From NCBI GenBank assembly GCA_049964535.1, contig JBMFXG010000044.1, positions 1 through 15,612 on the forward strand: a stretch of DNA of 15,612 bases, read 5' to 3'. Position 1 is the stretch's first letter. Every line of letters starts with the position of its first letter. Position numbers and translations under genes: made by a program. The notes beneath the pieces are model-generated. The model was given only the letters and a program-made list of their open reading frames with translations. It ran no database searches and had not been told where the DNA came from. Source of the DNA: JAJYZP01 sp049964535 (GTDB taxonomy: Bacteria; Actinomycetota; Acidimicrobiia; Acidimicrobiales; Acidimicrobiaceae). Below, one piece after another: positions 1-7,427 of this stretch.

Positions 1-395
1 CTCGGAGCGTCACATCCCAGCTCTTTACCCATCCTGCGAGGGTATGTGGTCTGAAGTCCGATCTCTCGCTCTCGAGGCACCGCCACAGTTCGCTCGAGAT
101 CCGCTGAAGATGCCGCGGACAGGAATGACTCGTCCCACTGTCCTCACGCTCCTTCAGCTACGAACATGGAAAACCCGCGAATCCAGAGCAAAGACCATCG
201 CCTCCGCTCACAGAGTCTCCAACAGGCCCCAAAGCTTCGCTCTCCTCGATGCGACGCGAAGAGCAGAGAGGCCGCTAGCCATCTCACCGACTCCGAGCGT
301 AGTCACGACGCGCTGTGATCGATAGACGGACCGACCGCGAATACCAAGCTGCATCACGACCGTCGGTATCGATAATTGCCAAAGGCTCTATCGCA
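1..395. other. Left-edge stretch with no convincing gene
   Basis: I see no supportable gene here. A plus-strand frame is open from base 2 to 325 (ATG at 44), but it has no ribosome binding site, its composition is unlike a folded protein, and it matches no family I know. On the minus strand an ATG at 32-30 opens a frame beginning MGKELGCDAP that runs off the left edge. It could be the start of a gene, but only ten codons are visible and only a weak AGG precedes it. A 7-bp inverted pair (ATCGATA at 319-325, TATCGAT at 367-373) lies downstream of pcp but has a long loop and no U-tract, so I do not call it a terminator. Confidence 0.4.
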
Positions 396-998
396 CTACC
401 TCGGTGTCCCGGTCCGACCCACAAGAGCATCAACGAGCAGGGAGACCACCTCAAAAGTATCAAAGTTCGAACCATGGATCTGTCGGTAGTGACCAGCATC
501 GGGGAGGTGGACGAATCCAGTTCGTTCTATCCCAAGGCGCGTCGCATGATGCTGCAGAAGATAGAAAACGAAGTTGCAGAGATAGCCTCCTGCATCGACG
601 GATCGGCTCACCGCAACGCCTCCGGCCGCAAGGAGCGTTTCAAGACCATCCAGTGGTAGCGTGCTCGAGAGGAACTCCGGAGCCCCAGGTTGAATCTCAC
701 CATCGTGCACCAATCCCATAACATCTTGTGCACCGCTGTGAGAAGCATTGTGCGCCCGCTCCTCGAGCCGAACGGTCTCCGAGCTTCCCGCGAGACCGAG
801 TGCTAGCACGCAGTCGGGATGCACCTCGTCCAGAACTACCGGTAGGTCTCGTTGAACCTCGACGTAGCTCGTCTGAAAGACGTGCGTCGCGACATTTGGA
901 TCAGCTGCCGTTCCGAGCTTGGCCACAGCTAGCTGAGTCGGGTTCTCAGCCCACTCTCCAAAGGGGCCAAAACCCGTAACCAAGATCTTTACCACCAC
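396..998 (-). CDS. pcp: Pyroglutamyl-peptidase I (peptidase family C15)
   Basis: This cytosolic cysteine peptidase removes N-terminal pyroglutamate from peptides. The 200-residue product begins VVVKILVTGFGPFGEW, the classic N-terminal strand and GFGPF turn of the family. Its length matches the usual 200-215 residues. The catalytic triad can be assigned by motif: Glu79/80 in VRLEERAHN, Cys141 in GGYLCNFVFY and His164 in GFVHLP. The frame stays open upstream to 1136, but the extra 46 residues are unlike the family, so I start at the GTG at 998, with GAGAGG about ten bases upstream (a second GTG at 995 is equally possible). It is the last gene of the minus-strand block and has no close partner; 487 bp separate it from the ATPase gene upstream. 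No clear terminator follows it. The family call is firm; the exact start is less so. Confidence 0.9.
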   Translation of the reverse strand: MVVKILVTGFGPFGEWAENPTQLAVAKLGTAADPNVATHVFQTSYVEVQRDLPVVLDEVHPDCVLALGLAGSSETVRLEERAHNASHSGAQDVMGLVHDGEIQPGAPEFLSSTLPLDGLETLLAAGGVAVSRSVDAGGYLCNFVFYLLQHHATRLGIERTGFVHLPDAGHYRQIHGSNFDTFEVVSLLVDALVGRTGTPR

Positions 999-1430
999 AC
1001 ACCACCGACCTCTCGACCCTCTGACTACCTCCGACCCTATCAGCTCGTTTTGGGAGTCAACGTTCTCCCTCCCCGGCCCGAGTACGCAAGTCTCTTGGCG
1101 CCACAGTACCGTTCGCAAACGAACACGAGATCTCACAGATTGAAGGCTCGAGCGCTCGAGAGCGAACCACTGGAGCGCAATAAGACCCTGGAAGAGCGCG
1201 AGCGTGTCAGGGGGCGACCCTCACCTCTCGAGCGTCAGAAGAGGTGCCACACCTAATGCCCTAATGCGCACGATAATCGATGGTCTCCGGCCCGCAAGGT
1301 TGAAGCTACCGCTCGACTCCCTCGAAGTACCGCCCGCTTACGACCAAAGCACACTTCATCAGTGCCTCTCGAGGTTCTTGTGGGCCGAACGGACGAAAGA
1401 GACCCGTGAGGAGCTCACACCGAAGGTTCG
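999..1430. other. Intergenic gap between pcp and the ATPase gene, no gene seen
   Basis: Nothing coding is convincing. Plus-strand frames at 1050-1256 and 1204-1479 have no ribosome binding site and no family resemblance, and the pcp frame extension to 1136 does not look like protein. The stretch should hold the pcp promoter on the minus strand, but I cannot pick out good -35/-10 hexamers. It is rich in CTCGAG words (1147, 1155, 1227, 1368), two of which form a 14-bp palindrome. Confidence 0.4.
1147..1160. repeat. 14-bp perfect palindrome upstream of pcp
   Basis: CTCGAGCGCTCGAG is a perfect palindrome about 150 bp upstream of the pcp start. It could be an operator, or simply two copies of the CTCGAG hexamer that is unusually common in this window. 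No function can be assigned from sequence. Confidence 0.4.
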
Positions 1431-1455
1431 AAAAAGTATAGCAAGAGTGCTATAC
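1431..1455 (-). terminator. Rho-independent terminator of the ATPase gene
   Basis: Read on the minus strand, a perfect 8-bp stem (GTATAGCA / TGCTATAC, plus coordinates 1436-1443 and 1448-1455) with a 4-base loop is followed at once by five T residues (1435-1431). It sits 31 bases past the TAG of the ATPase gene. A second small hairpin, CTAGG/CCTAG at 1456-1472, lies between the stop and the main stem. The stem is AT-rich, but the geometry is canonical. Confidence 0.75.
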
Positions 1456-1485
1456 CTAGGAATAAACCCTAGAAAATAGAGTCTG

Positions 1486-2667
1486 CTAGTCGAGATGTGG
1501 TAGATCGGGTAACCAACGCCGGAGGAACTGATCGAACAGTGGCACCGTGAAATCGATCTCGCCCCAACGCGGTGTGAAACATAGTGACTTCTTGAGCAGC
1601 CGATCACGAGTCGGCCCGAGAGCGGTCAGCGGTTTTTCAAGAAGTTTTGCAACCTCGGATGACCGAATCGGTCCCGGTGAGAGCTCGGCCATTGCGCGAA
1701 GGTAGGCTCGCTCAGCATCATTGGTCCGCCCAACGCGTACCCGGAAGAACCCGTCATCGAGCTGGGCTAGAGCGAGAGGCATGCACCGTTCAACGTCATC
1801 GAGCGTAATCTCCGGCTCCTCGGCGACATCCCAGGCCTGCTTTCCAAACTCCTGGAGGAAGTACGGGTAACCCATCGAAACCTCGACGATACGATCGACT
1901 GCCTGAGGAGTCCACGTTACCCCCTCGTCCAAGGCGGGAACCTCAAGAGCTTCACGCGCCTGGTCCCCTGTCAGAGAGCCGATGACGGGGTAGTTGAACA
2001 TTCGCTCCGCATAGGACTTCGCCTCACCGCTCAGCGTCGCCAACGTCGGAAGACCAGCGCCAGCTACTGTAATTGGCAACCTGAGCTGCGAGGCGCGGTG
2101 AAGACCCATCACGAGCGCTTCGAGAGTAGCGAGAGCGACGTAGTGGAGCTCGTCGATGGTGATCAGAACACCAAATCCATGATCAGAGGCGACCTCTCCT
2201 ACCTCAACCAAGAGGCCCGCTATATCCATCGAAAGATCTCCCGAGTCGGCGGGCCCAAGTACGGCTTCGATATCGAGTCCAATCTCTGGGCCATCAGGAA
2301 GTCGAAGAGAGAAGGCCTTGAGTACACCGAGTGCCCTTCGGACACGGTCCCCGATGCGACGTTTCGCATCCATAGCCAAGAGCACCCGACGAAGAGCAGA
2401 GACGAGCTTGCTCGGCAGCTCTCCATCCTCGCTCACTTCGATGTGTTCGTGAAAATATCCTCGAGCCTCTGCCAACTGCTCAAACTCATTCAAGAGCACG
2501 GTCTTCCCGACCCCCCTGAGTCCAGTCAGCATCAAAGTTCGCCCATCCCGGCCGAGGAGCAGACGCTGAAGGGCCACATCCATCTCTTCGATCTCACGGT
2601 CCCGACCAACGAGCGCTGGAGGGCGAGTCCCAGCTCCGGGGCTGTAGGGATTACGTACTCGATCCAT
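1486..2667 (-). CDS. P-loop ATPase of the AAA_16 / archaeal-ATPase type with C-terminal winged helix
   Basis: The 393-residue soluble protein opens with NPYSPGAG and LVGRDREIEEMD, the box found at the start of AAA_16/Orc1-Cdc6-like NTPases. The Walker A motif GLRGVGKT follows (Lys55) and the Walker B motif VLITIDE (Asp172, Glu173). A sensor-1-like strand ITVAGAGLP and the conserved SYAERMF segment come next. After YPYFLQEFGKQAWD, the last ~100 residues look like a winged-helix domain (SSEVAKLLEKPLTALGPTRDRLLKK...). All nucleotide-binding residues are intact. The family is common in actinobacteria as a stand-alone gene, but its cellular role is not established to my knowledge. I start at the ATG at 2667 with GGAG three bases upstream; an in-frame TTG at 2676 is the alternative. 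It is monocistronic, with its own terminator and an AT-rich promoter region, and could have been acquired as a unit. Confidence 0.85.
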   Translation of the reverse strand: MDRVRNPYSPGAGTRPPALVGRDREIEEMDVALQRLLLGRDGRTLMLTGLRGVGKTVLLNEFEQLAEARGYFHEHIEVSEDGELPSKLVSALRRVLLAMDAKRRIGDRVRRALGVLKAFSLRLPDGPEIGLDIEAVLGPADSGDLSMDIAGLLVEVGEVASDHGFGVLITIDELHYVALATLEALVMGLHRASQLRLPITVAGAGLPTLATLSGEAKSYAERMFNYPVIGSLTGDQAREALEVPALDEGVTWTPQAVDRIVEVSMGYPYFLQEFGKQAWDVAEEPEITLDDVERCMPLALAQLDDGFFRVRVGRTNDAERAYLRAMAELSPGPIRSSEVAKLLEKPLTALGPTRDRLLKKSLCFTPRWGEIDFTVPLFDQFLRRWLPDLPHLD

Positions 2668-2676
2668 AAGCTCCAA

Positions 2677-2717
2677 ACTATAGAAGATTTCTGCAAGTAT
2701 ACGAAAATTTATATACT
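2677..2717 (-). promoter_or_regulatory. AT-rich promoter/operator region of the ATPase gene
   Basis: The minus strand here carries two -10-like hexamers, TATACT (2701-2696) and TATAGT (2682-2677). The first would put transcription start about 20 nt before the ATG at 2667, leaving room for GGAG. No good -35 is visible at 16-18 bp. The -10 lies within an imperfect 22-bp inverted repeat at 2696-2717, with outer arms AGTATA and TATACT, which could be an operator. The AT content stands out sharply from the surroundings. Confidence 0.45.
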
Positions 2718-3076
2718 TTTACGTTGCTGGCAATCACAGAAGACAGCAGGCGACCATCAAGCTTGTACGAAGGCTCTCGACGAAGAATCGAACGATCCTA
2801 CCGCTCGCATCAAACACGAGGAGCTGCCCAGATGGCGTGGTGCTCACACCCCGCTACAGGGTTGCCCGGAAGTTCGCCCAGAGATACGTACGTTCAGTAC
2901 CCCAGAAGCGCCGAGATCCCTCAGTGGTCGTCCATACGCCCCGCCACTACCAAGAGCCTCACCTACAAAATCGCAGTACCGCCCGATGGACTGAGACCAC
3001 AACGCTTAGGACACGAACGTTTGAGAGGGCGGACAGCAATGCAACGACCGTCCATCTCGTAACTCGTATTCCGCCG
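2718..3076. other. Gap upstream of the ATPase gene, possible coding remnant
   Basis: No intact gene is supportable. Plus-strand frames across 2724-3094 do not resemble protein families. On the minus strand a short GTG-started frame at 2847-2734 (37 codons, beginning VSTTPSGQLLVFDASGRIVR) reads more like real protein than its surroundings and is preceded in the same frame by an open stretch interrupted by one TAG. This could be a decayed gene or chance. Confidence 0.3.
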
Positions 3077-3096
3077 ACTCACCACTTGAGGTGAGT
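3077..3096 (-). terminator. Hairpin downstream of tRNA-Val, possible terminator
   Basis: A perfect 7-bp stem, ACTCACC/GGTGAGT, with a 6-base loop lies about 40 bases past the 3' end of tRNA-Val on the minus strand. No T-run follows, so it may be an RNA-processing or weak termination structure rather than a standard intrinsic terminator. Confidence 0.35.
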
Positions 3097-3137
3097 TCCC
3101 AACAACCAGTACTTATCGATGGACGGATACTAGTGAG

Positions 3138-3210
3138 TGGGCCGTACAGGACTCGAACCTGTGACCCCTTGCGTGTCATGCAAGTGCGCTACCAGCTGCG
3201 CCAACGGCCC
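3138..3210 (-). tRNA. tRNA-Val (anticodon GAC)
   Basis: The minus strand folds as a complete cloverleaf of 73 nt: acceptor GGGCCGT/ACGGCCC with discriminator A, D-stem GCGC/GCGC, anticodon stem CTTGC/GCAAG with loop ATGACAC, and T-arm ACAGG-TTCGAGT-CCTGT. The anticodon GAC reads GUC/GUU valine codons. The 3' CCA is not encoded (CTC follows), so CCA must be added after transcription. The gene begins 38 bp past the stop of glgX and may be co-transcribed with it. Confidence 0.95.
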
Positions 3211-3248
3211 GTGGATGAACACACTAGCCGAAAATTCTTCCGAGTAGA

Positions 3249-5264
3249 TCAACCAAGAAGGACTGCGCAACCTTTCCCCGCGACTGTCAAGCTTTCACGC
3301 CCGCCATCTCCTTTAGGTGTCATGCCACACACGCCACCATCAAAGACCACAACGAACTTCTCGCAACCCTGGACCGAAGGCAAAACGACCTCGACCTCAT
3401 CGAGAGCCGAGTTATAGATCGTGACGAGAACGACGGCTCCTTGACCATCCGACGTCTGGGTTACGGTTGTCAGCGTGCCAGAGGGAGAGTCCGCCCACTC
3501 CTCGATACTCAAGGTACTACCAGCTGCGCTGTAGAACTCCACATCATCTTGAGACGGATCGAACGGCACCGAGCTCGGCGTCTCCCGAGGGCGATACCAC
3601 CCCATCTCTGAAAAGACCGAGAGTCGCTTACGAAGAGCGACGAGAGACCCGATCTCGTCGACGATGCTCGTAGCTGGATCGTAACTCGTCCAAGTTATCG
3701 GAGCGTCGTGGCAGTACGCGTTGTTATTGCCGTCTTGACTCCGAAGGTACTCATCGCCATAGAGCAGCATTGGAACACCCTTCGACAGGACGAGACTCGC
3801 AATCATCGACACTGCAGCTCGTCTACGAAGGACCTCGACCGACCCGATCCTTTCGTTGGCCTGACCCTCCAGTATTGGCGCTAGGACCTCATCGTTTTGA
3901 CCATCAGTGTTCTCCCAGCCATTCGCTTGGTTACGCTTGACCTCATAGCTCAACAGGTCGTAGAGGGTCATACCATCGTGACAGGTTAGGTAGTTCAAGC
4001 TGGCCGCTACGGACCGAGCTCCGTTATCGAAGATCTCCTGCGATCCGGACGTGCGCTGCGCAAATGCACCAAAGGACCGACGATCACCCGACCAGAAGCG
4101 ACGAACGTCGTCTCGGAATCGACCATTCCACTCCCCTACCGTAGAACCGAAGCTCCCTATCAACTGACCTTCAAGAGTTGCGTCCCAGGGCTCTGTCACC
4201 ACATATGCATCGCGCAACACAGGGTCCTGACCGATGCATCGAAACAGGGTCGAAGTCGCTCCGGCACTATGTCGGACCTGCTCGCCATCTTGCTCTTGAC
4301 AGAGTGCAGCTCCAAGATCAAATCGATATCCATCGACACCGACCTCAGCGCGCCAGAACCGTAACGAGTCCATGACGACCTGGAGTCCGTGGGTGCTCGT
4401 AAGATTAAAGGTATTACCCGTTCCGGACCAGTTCACGTACTCCAACGTGCCCGGTTCAGTGAGGTAGTAGCTCGCCGTATCGATCCCTTTAAACGAGAGC
4501 GACGGGCCATCCTTGCCTCCCTCTGCGGTGTGGTTGTAGACCACGTCGAGAACGACCTCGATCCCAGCCTCATGAAGGTTCCGAACCATCAACCTGACCT
4601 GATCGAGCGTGGACAGCTCGCTCGTAGAGCAACGATAGCGATCAGTAGGAGCGAAGAAGGAGACAGGATTATAGCCCCAGAAGTTGGTGAGGTCACGCTG
4701 GGTAAGCTCGGGCTCGTCTGCAAAGGCAAAGATCGGGAGCAGCTCGAGCGTGGTCACACCAAGGCTTAACAGATGCTCGATAAATGGATCGCTCGCCACG
4801 CCAAGATACGTTCCTCGCAGATCACTCGGAATCATCTCGAACCGCTGAGTCGCACCTTTGACGTGCGCCTCGTAGACCACTCTTGACAGAGCAGTGCGTA
4901 CGGAGAGGTCGCACCTCGACGGTTCGATCTGAGCCATCGTCGGCACCACGCCGACGCAGAGAGCGCCAGTAGCCGAATCGAGCTGATCTTGGCCCCTCGG
5001 TCCATTGAGCAGACGACCTACCAGTTGCCTCGCGTAGGGATCGGCAACAAGACACGATGCCCCTACAGGATAGAAAGGGGTTCCTGCATCGAATCTAGTC
5101 GAGACCAGGTAGAGCTGACCAGGCTCAACACCATCGATAGAACCCAAAAAGGAGCCATTGCCATGGTTCTCCAGAGCAACGCGGTCTCCATCTGGTGAAC
5201 TTAAATCTGGTAAGAGAACGACCTCGACGGCGTTCGCAGCGGAAGAATAGACGTTGAAATCCAC
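3249..5264 (-). CDS. glgX: Glycogen debranching enzyme (GlgX/TreX-like, GH13 isoamylase type)
   Basis: This cytosolic alpha-1,6-glucosidase trims limit branches from glycogen. The 671-residue product has an N-terminal isoamylase (CBM48-like) domain (FNVYSSAANAVEVVLL...), then the GH13 barrel: DVVYNH at about 240, nucleophile Asp316 in VDGYRFDL, acid/base Glu358 in VVTEPWD, and His429-Asp430 in LTCHDGMTLYDL. The family block GDEYLRSQDGNNNAYCHD and a C-terminal beta domain follow. FWGYNPVSFFAPTDRY and GPSLSFKGIDTASYY are typical of GlgX. I start at the GTG at 5264 (AAGAGGA just upstream, with short spacing), because the only earlier in-frame start, TTG at 5318, lies inside the tRNA-Cys gene. 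Even so, the residues encoded upstream (SNPLVASKVSRRGTVDF) resemble the usual PLGA(T/S) N-terminus of the family. tRNA-Cys lies 20 bp upstream and tRNA-Val 38 bp downstream, so the three may share a transcript. Confidence 0.92.
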   Translation of the reverse strand: MDFNVYSSAANAVEVVLLPDLSSPDGDRVALENHGNGSFLGSIDGVEPGQLYLVSTRFDAGTPFYPVGASCLVADPYARQLVGRLLNGPRGQDQLDSATGALCVGVVPTMAQIEPSRCDLSVRTALSRVVYEAHVKGATQRFEMIPSDLRGTYLGVASDPFIEHLLSLGVTTLELLPIFAFADEPELTQRDLTNFWGYNPVSFFAPTDRYRCSTSELSTLDQVRLMVRNLHEAGIEVVLDVVYNHTAEGGKDGPSLSFKGIDTASYYLTEPGTLEYVNWSGTGNTFNLTSTHGLQVVMDSLRFWRAEVGVDGYRFDLGAALCQEQDGEQVRHSAGATSTLFRCIGQDPVLRDAYVVTEPWDATLEGQLIGSFGSTVGEWNGRFRDDVRRFWSGDRRSFGAFAQRTSGSQEIFDNGARSVAASLNYLTCHDGMTLYDLLSYEVKRNQANGWENTDGQNDEVLAPILEGQANERIGSVEVLRRRAAVSMIASLVLSKGVPMLLYGDEYLRSQDGNNNAYCHDAPITWTSYDPATSIVDEIGSLVALRKRLSVFSEMGWYRPRETPSSVPFDPSQDDVEFYSAAGSTLSIEEWADSPSGTLTTVTQTSDGQGAVVLVTIYNSALDEVEVVLPSVQGCEKFVVVFDGGVCGMTPKGDGGRESLTVAGKGCAVLLG

Positions 5265-5284
5265 AGTTCCTCTTCTTGAAACCT

Positions 5285-5358
5285 TGGAGGCGACGAGCGG
5301 ATTCGAACCGCTGTACAAGGCTTTGCAGGCCTCTGCCTAACCACTCGGCCACGTCGCC
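5285..5358 (-). tRNA. tRNA-Cys (anticodon GCA)
   Basis: The minus strand gives a complete cloverleaf: acceptor GGCGACG/CGTCGCC, D-arm with AGTGGTTA loop, anticodon stem GAGGC/GCCTT with loop CTGCAAA (anticodon GCA), T-arm AGCGG-TTCGAAT-CCGCT, discriminator T, and an encoded CCA (5287-5285). Its 3' end lies only 20 bp before the GTG of glgX, so the glgX leader is essentially the tRNA trailer. Tail processing of the tRNA would set the 5' end of the glgX mRNA if the two are co-transcribed. Confidence 0.95.
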
Positions 5359-5405
5359 CAGAGCCATAAAGGTTAGTAACTCCGCTCTCGGTTCCGACCC
5401 CTCCC

Positions 5406-5434
5406 AAGAAACTCGCCACCTGAAAGAGTGTCAA
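5406..5434 (-). promoter_or_regulatory. Possible promoter for tRNA-Cys/glgX
   Basis: On the minus strand a perfect TTGACA (5434-5429) is followed after 17 bp by TTTCTT (5411-5406), a weak -10. This would start transcription about 40 nt before the mature tRNA-Cys end. It is the only consensus -35 I see in the divergent region. The -10 is poor, so confidence is limited. Confidence 0.35.
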
Positions 5435-5478
5435 AAGTTCACGTTGGTGATTTGCGCAATACCTGTAAGACTAGAAGA

Positions 5479-6030
5479 GTGACGTTGACCAAGAGAGCCA
5501 AAGTAGTCCTTGGGACCGCTGCCATCGTGCTCGTCGCAGCGACCTCCCTCGCCGCAGTTCCAGTCTCAACCCACCCCCATCCCTCGGTACCGCTCACCGA
5601 GCCTGCCGTTCCAGCCAAGCGAGACTTTGCCCCCCTTATCCCACCACAGGCAGTACCAGGGAACGTGATCAAGGCGCTCTACATCCCTAAGGATGCGAAA
5701 CTTCTCGCGTGGATCAACTACGACCGCTCAACCGGTGCGTTCGACCGATCGATTGAACTCGACTTCCCCGGCACCGCCGATGAAGAGGCACGTTTCTTCG
5801 AATCGATGCTCACCCACTATGGATGGAGCATCTTGTCTACTCAGCCATCGGTTGCGGGCTCAGACATCTTGGCACGTCTCGCCGGCAGTGACGGCAACTA
5901 CTGGGAGGTAGGAATCAAGACCCCTTTCCAACTCTCAGGAGCCCAAGCAAAAGTAGCAAAAACTCACGTCAAAGCCTCGCTGACTGGCATTACCGTTGAG
6001 GTCCGCCTGCTTCTCGTCGGAGACCAGTAA
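5479..6030 (+). CDS. Putative membrane-anchored or secreted protein of unknown function
   Basis: I do not recognise a family. From the GTG at 5479 the product is 183 residues. It has a positively charged N-terminus (TKRAKVV), a hydrophobic segment of about 20 residues (VVLGTAAIVLVAATSLAAVPV), a Pro/His-rich linker (STHPHPSVPLTEPAVPAKR), and then a ~130-residue globular part with alternating hydrophobic strands (KLLAWINYDRSTGAFDRSIELDF, then ITVEVRLLLV at the end). This suggests an uncleaved anchor or signal peptide with a small extracytoplasmic domain. The start is uncertain: GTG 5428 (longer N-terminus), GTG 5479 and TTG 5485 are all possible, and none has a strong Shine-Dalgarno. The stop is 2 bp from the next gene's ATG, so it probably forms an operon with the flavoprotein. 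A role linked to that enzyme is inference from spacing only. Confidence 0.7.
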   Translation: MTLTKRAKVVLGTAAIVLVAATSLAAVPVSTHPHPSVPLTEPAVPAKRDFAPLIPPQAVPGNVIKALYIPKDAKLLAWINYDRSTGAFDRSIELDFPGTADEEARFFESMLTHYGWSILSTQPSVAGSDILARLAGSDGNYWEVGIKTPFQLSGAQAKVAKTHVKASLTGITVEVRLLLVGDQ

Positions 6031-6032
6031 CG

Positions 6033-7427
6033 ATGGTCGGATCAGGACCACCACAAGATGCTCTCGCCTCTGCGATTCCGAAGCGCAGCTTCGACGTTAT
6101 CGTGGTCGGATCTGGACCGTCAGGCTCGGTGGCAGCGTTGCTCTTGGCGCGATCGGGTCTCGAGGTCGCCCTCATCGACAAAGCAAGGTTTCCAAGAGAT
6201 AAGGCTTGCGGAGACGTCATCGGGCCACGCGCGCTACGAGCCCTCGAGCGGCTAAAGATCACAACTCCAAGTGGCGAGCCGGTCGCATCGATGCAACTAT
6301 CGTTTCCCAACGCGACCTTAGTCGAACTGCCCTCTGGCGGTGGACTCGAGTTCGACGGCGTTGGTCGTTCGATCCCCCGGCGTATCTTCGATCATCACCT
6401 TCATGAACAGGCGCTCGCTACCGGCGCGTTCGAGATAACCGCACGAGTTAGCTCTGTCGTCGCTCAGTCCGACGGCTCTTTTGTGGTCGAGGCCCAGGGT
6501 GACTCGACATCACCTCCGGGCTCATCATCGATCCATCTGCATTGTCGCTACATTATTGGAGCAGATGGTGCCAACTCGAAGGTAGCGAGCGATCTGGCAC
6601 TCACCAACCCCTCCGAAGCGTTGTGGGGATTTGCCGTGCGTCGTTACATCCCAGCCACGGTCGGGCTCCCCTTGATCTCGTTACTTGACGGGGCAGATCT
6701 CGTCTATGCCGGTGACCCAAAACGGATCTTTCCCGGCTACGGCTGGGCATTTCCTTCTCCTGGAGGCATGGTCAATGTTGGCGTCGGTGTTGGCGTCGGC
6801 GGCGGCCGCAAGGGCTCCTCGCTCGCAACCAACTCGCTCACCGGCTACATCGACAAACTTTTCCACGAAGGTAACTTGGGACCGGTCGACGGAGAGCACG
6901 CTTCGAGCTCAAAACAACTTGGAGGGTGGCTCAAGATGGGTATGGCCGGGACGACCGGTGGGCGTGGAGGAGCGCTGCTCGTCGGAGATGCTGCGGGTCT
7001 CGTCAACCCTCTCCAAGGCGAAGGCATCGCCCAGGCCATCGAGTCCGCAAACGCCGCGGCCGAAGCGATTCTTCACGCCCGTTCAGATCCTTCGGTCCGC
7101 TACCGAGACTACCTCCTACAGCGCCACGCTCCCTATCAACATGCAAGCGCCTTCCTTCATCGCTATGCACTCACCCACGAACGTCGGGCGCTCATCATTC
7201 TCGCAGTCCTCTCAGGCCTCCCGTATCAGCACGCTATCGCCCAAGCGTGGGGACTCTATTGGAACGATCTCAGCGACGCGGCTGGTCCGATACCAGGCGC
7301 TCTCCTCGCTCGTGCTATGGGTCGCAGCATCGGACTGCTCCACAGCATCTCATCGTCGTACTCGAGAGCGCGAAGTCCTCTCACATTTCCCGCCTCGCAC
7401 CCACCCCGAAATCACCGAAAGGCATAA
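6033..7427 (+). CDS. Geranylgeranyl reductase family FAD-dependent oxidoreductase (menaquinone reductase MenJ-like)
   Basis: The 464-residue flavoprotein probably saturates isoprenoid double bonds, for example in a menaquinone side chain or membrane lipid. After a short N-terminal extension, the Rossmann dinucleotide motif VVGSGPSGS lies at residues 24-32. The family signature DKARFPRDKACGDVIGPRAL follows at about 49-68, with the conserved Cys59-Gly60-Asp61. GADGAN (176-181) and the second FAD motif LLVGDAAGLVNPLQGEGI (from about 315) are intact, as is GYGWAFPSPGGMVNVGVG. Actinobacterial homologues include mycobacterial MenJ, but geranylgeranyl reductases that act on other prenyl lipids have the same motifs, so the substrate is open. 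The ATG at 6033 has GGAG about ten bases upstream, inside the end of the preceding gene. The product is somewhat longer than the usual 400-430 residues because of both tails. Confidence 0.88.
   Translation: MVGSGPPQDALASAIPKRSFDVIVVGSGPSGSVAALLLARSGLEVALIDKARFPRDKACGDVIGPRALRALERLKITTPSGEPVASMQLSFPNATLVELPSGGGLEFDGVGRSIPRRIFDHHLHEQALATGAFEITARVSSVVAQSDGSFVVEAQGDSTSPPGSSSIHLHCRYIIGADGANSKVASDLALTNPSEALWGFAVRRYIPATVGLPLISLLDGADLVYAGDPKRIFPGYGWAFPSPGGMVNVGVGVGVGGGRKGSSLATNSLTGYIDKLFHEGNLGPVDGEHASSSKQLGGWLKMGMAGTTGGRGGALLVGDAAGLVNPLQGEGIAQAIESANAAAEAILHARSDPSVRYRDYLLQRHAPYQHASAFLHRYALTHERRALIILAVLSGLPYQHAIAQAWGLYWNDLSDAAGPIPGALLARAMGRSIGLLHSISSSYSRARSPLTFPASHPPRNHRKA

Noticed and set aside
999..1136. 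N-terminal extension of pyroglutamyl-peptidase to 1136.
   Set aside because: The 46 added residues are Arg-rich and unlike the family, which begins directly with KILVTGFGPF. A GTG with GAGAGG upstream explains the start.
2098..2994. Plus-strand open frame of 298 codons antisense to the ATPase gene.
   Set aside because: It is opposite the Walker-motif-bearing frame, has an unnatural composition and extends into non-coding DNA. Shadow frame.
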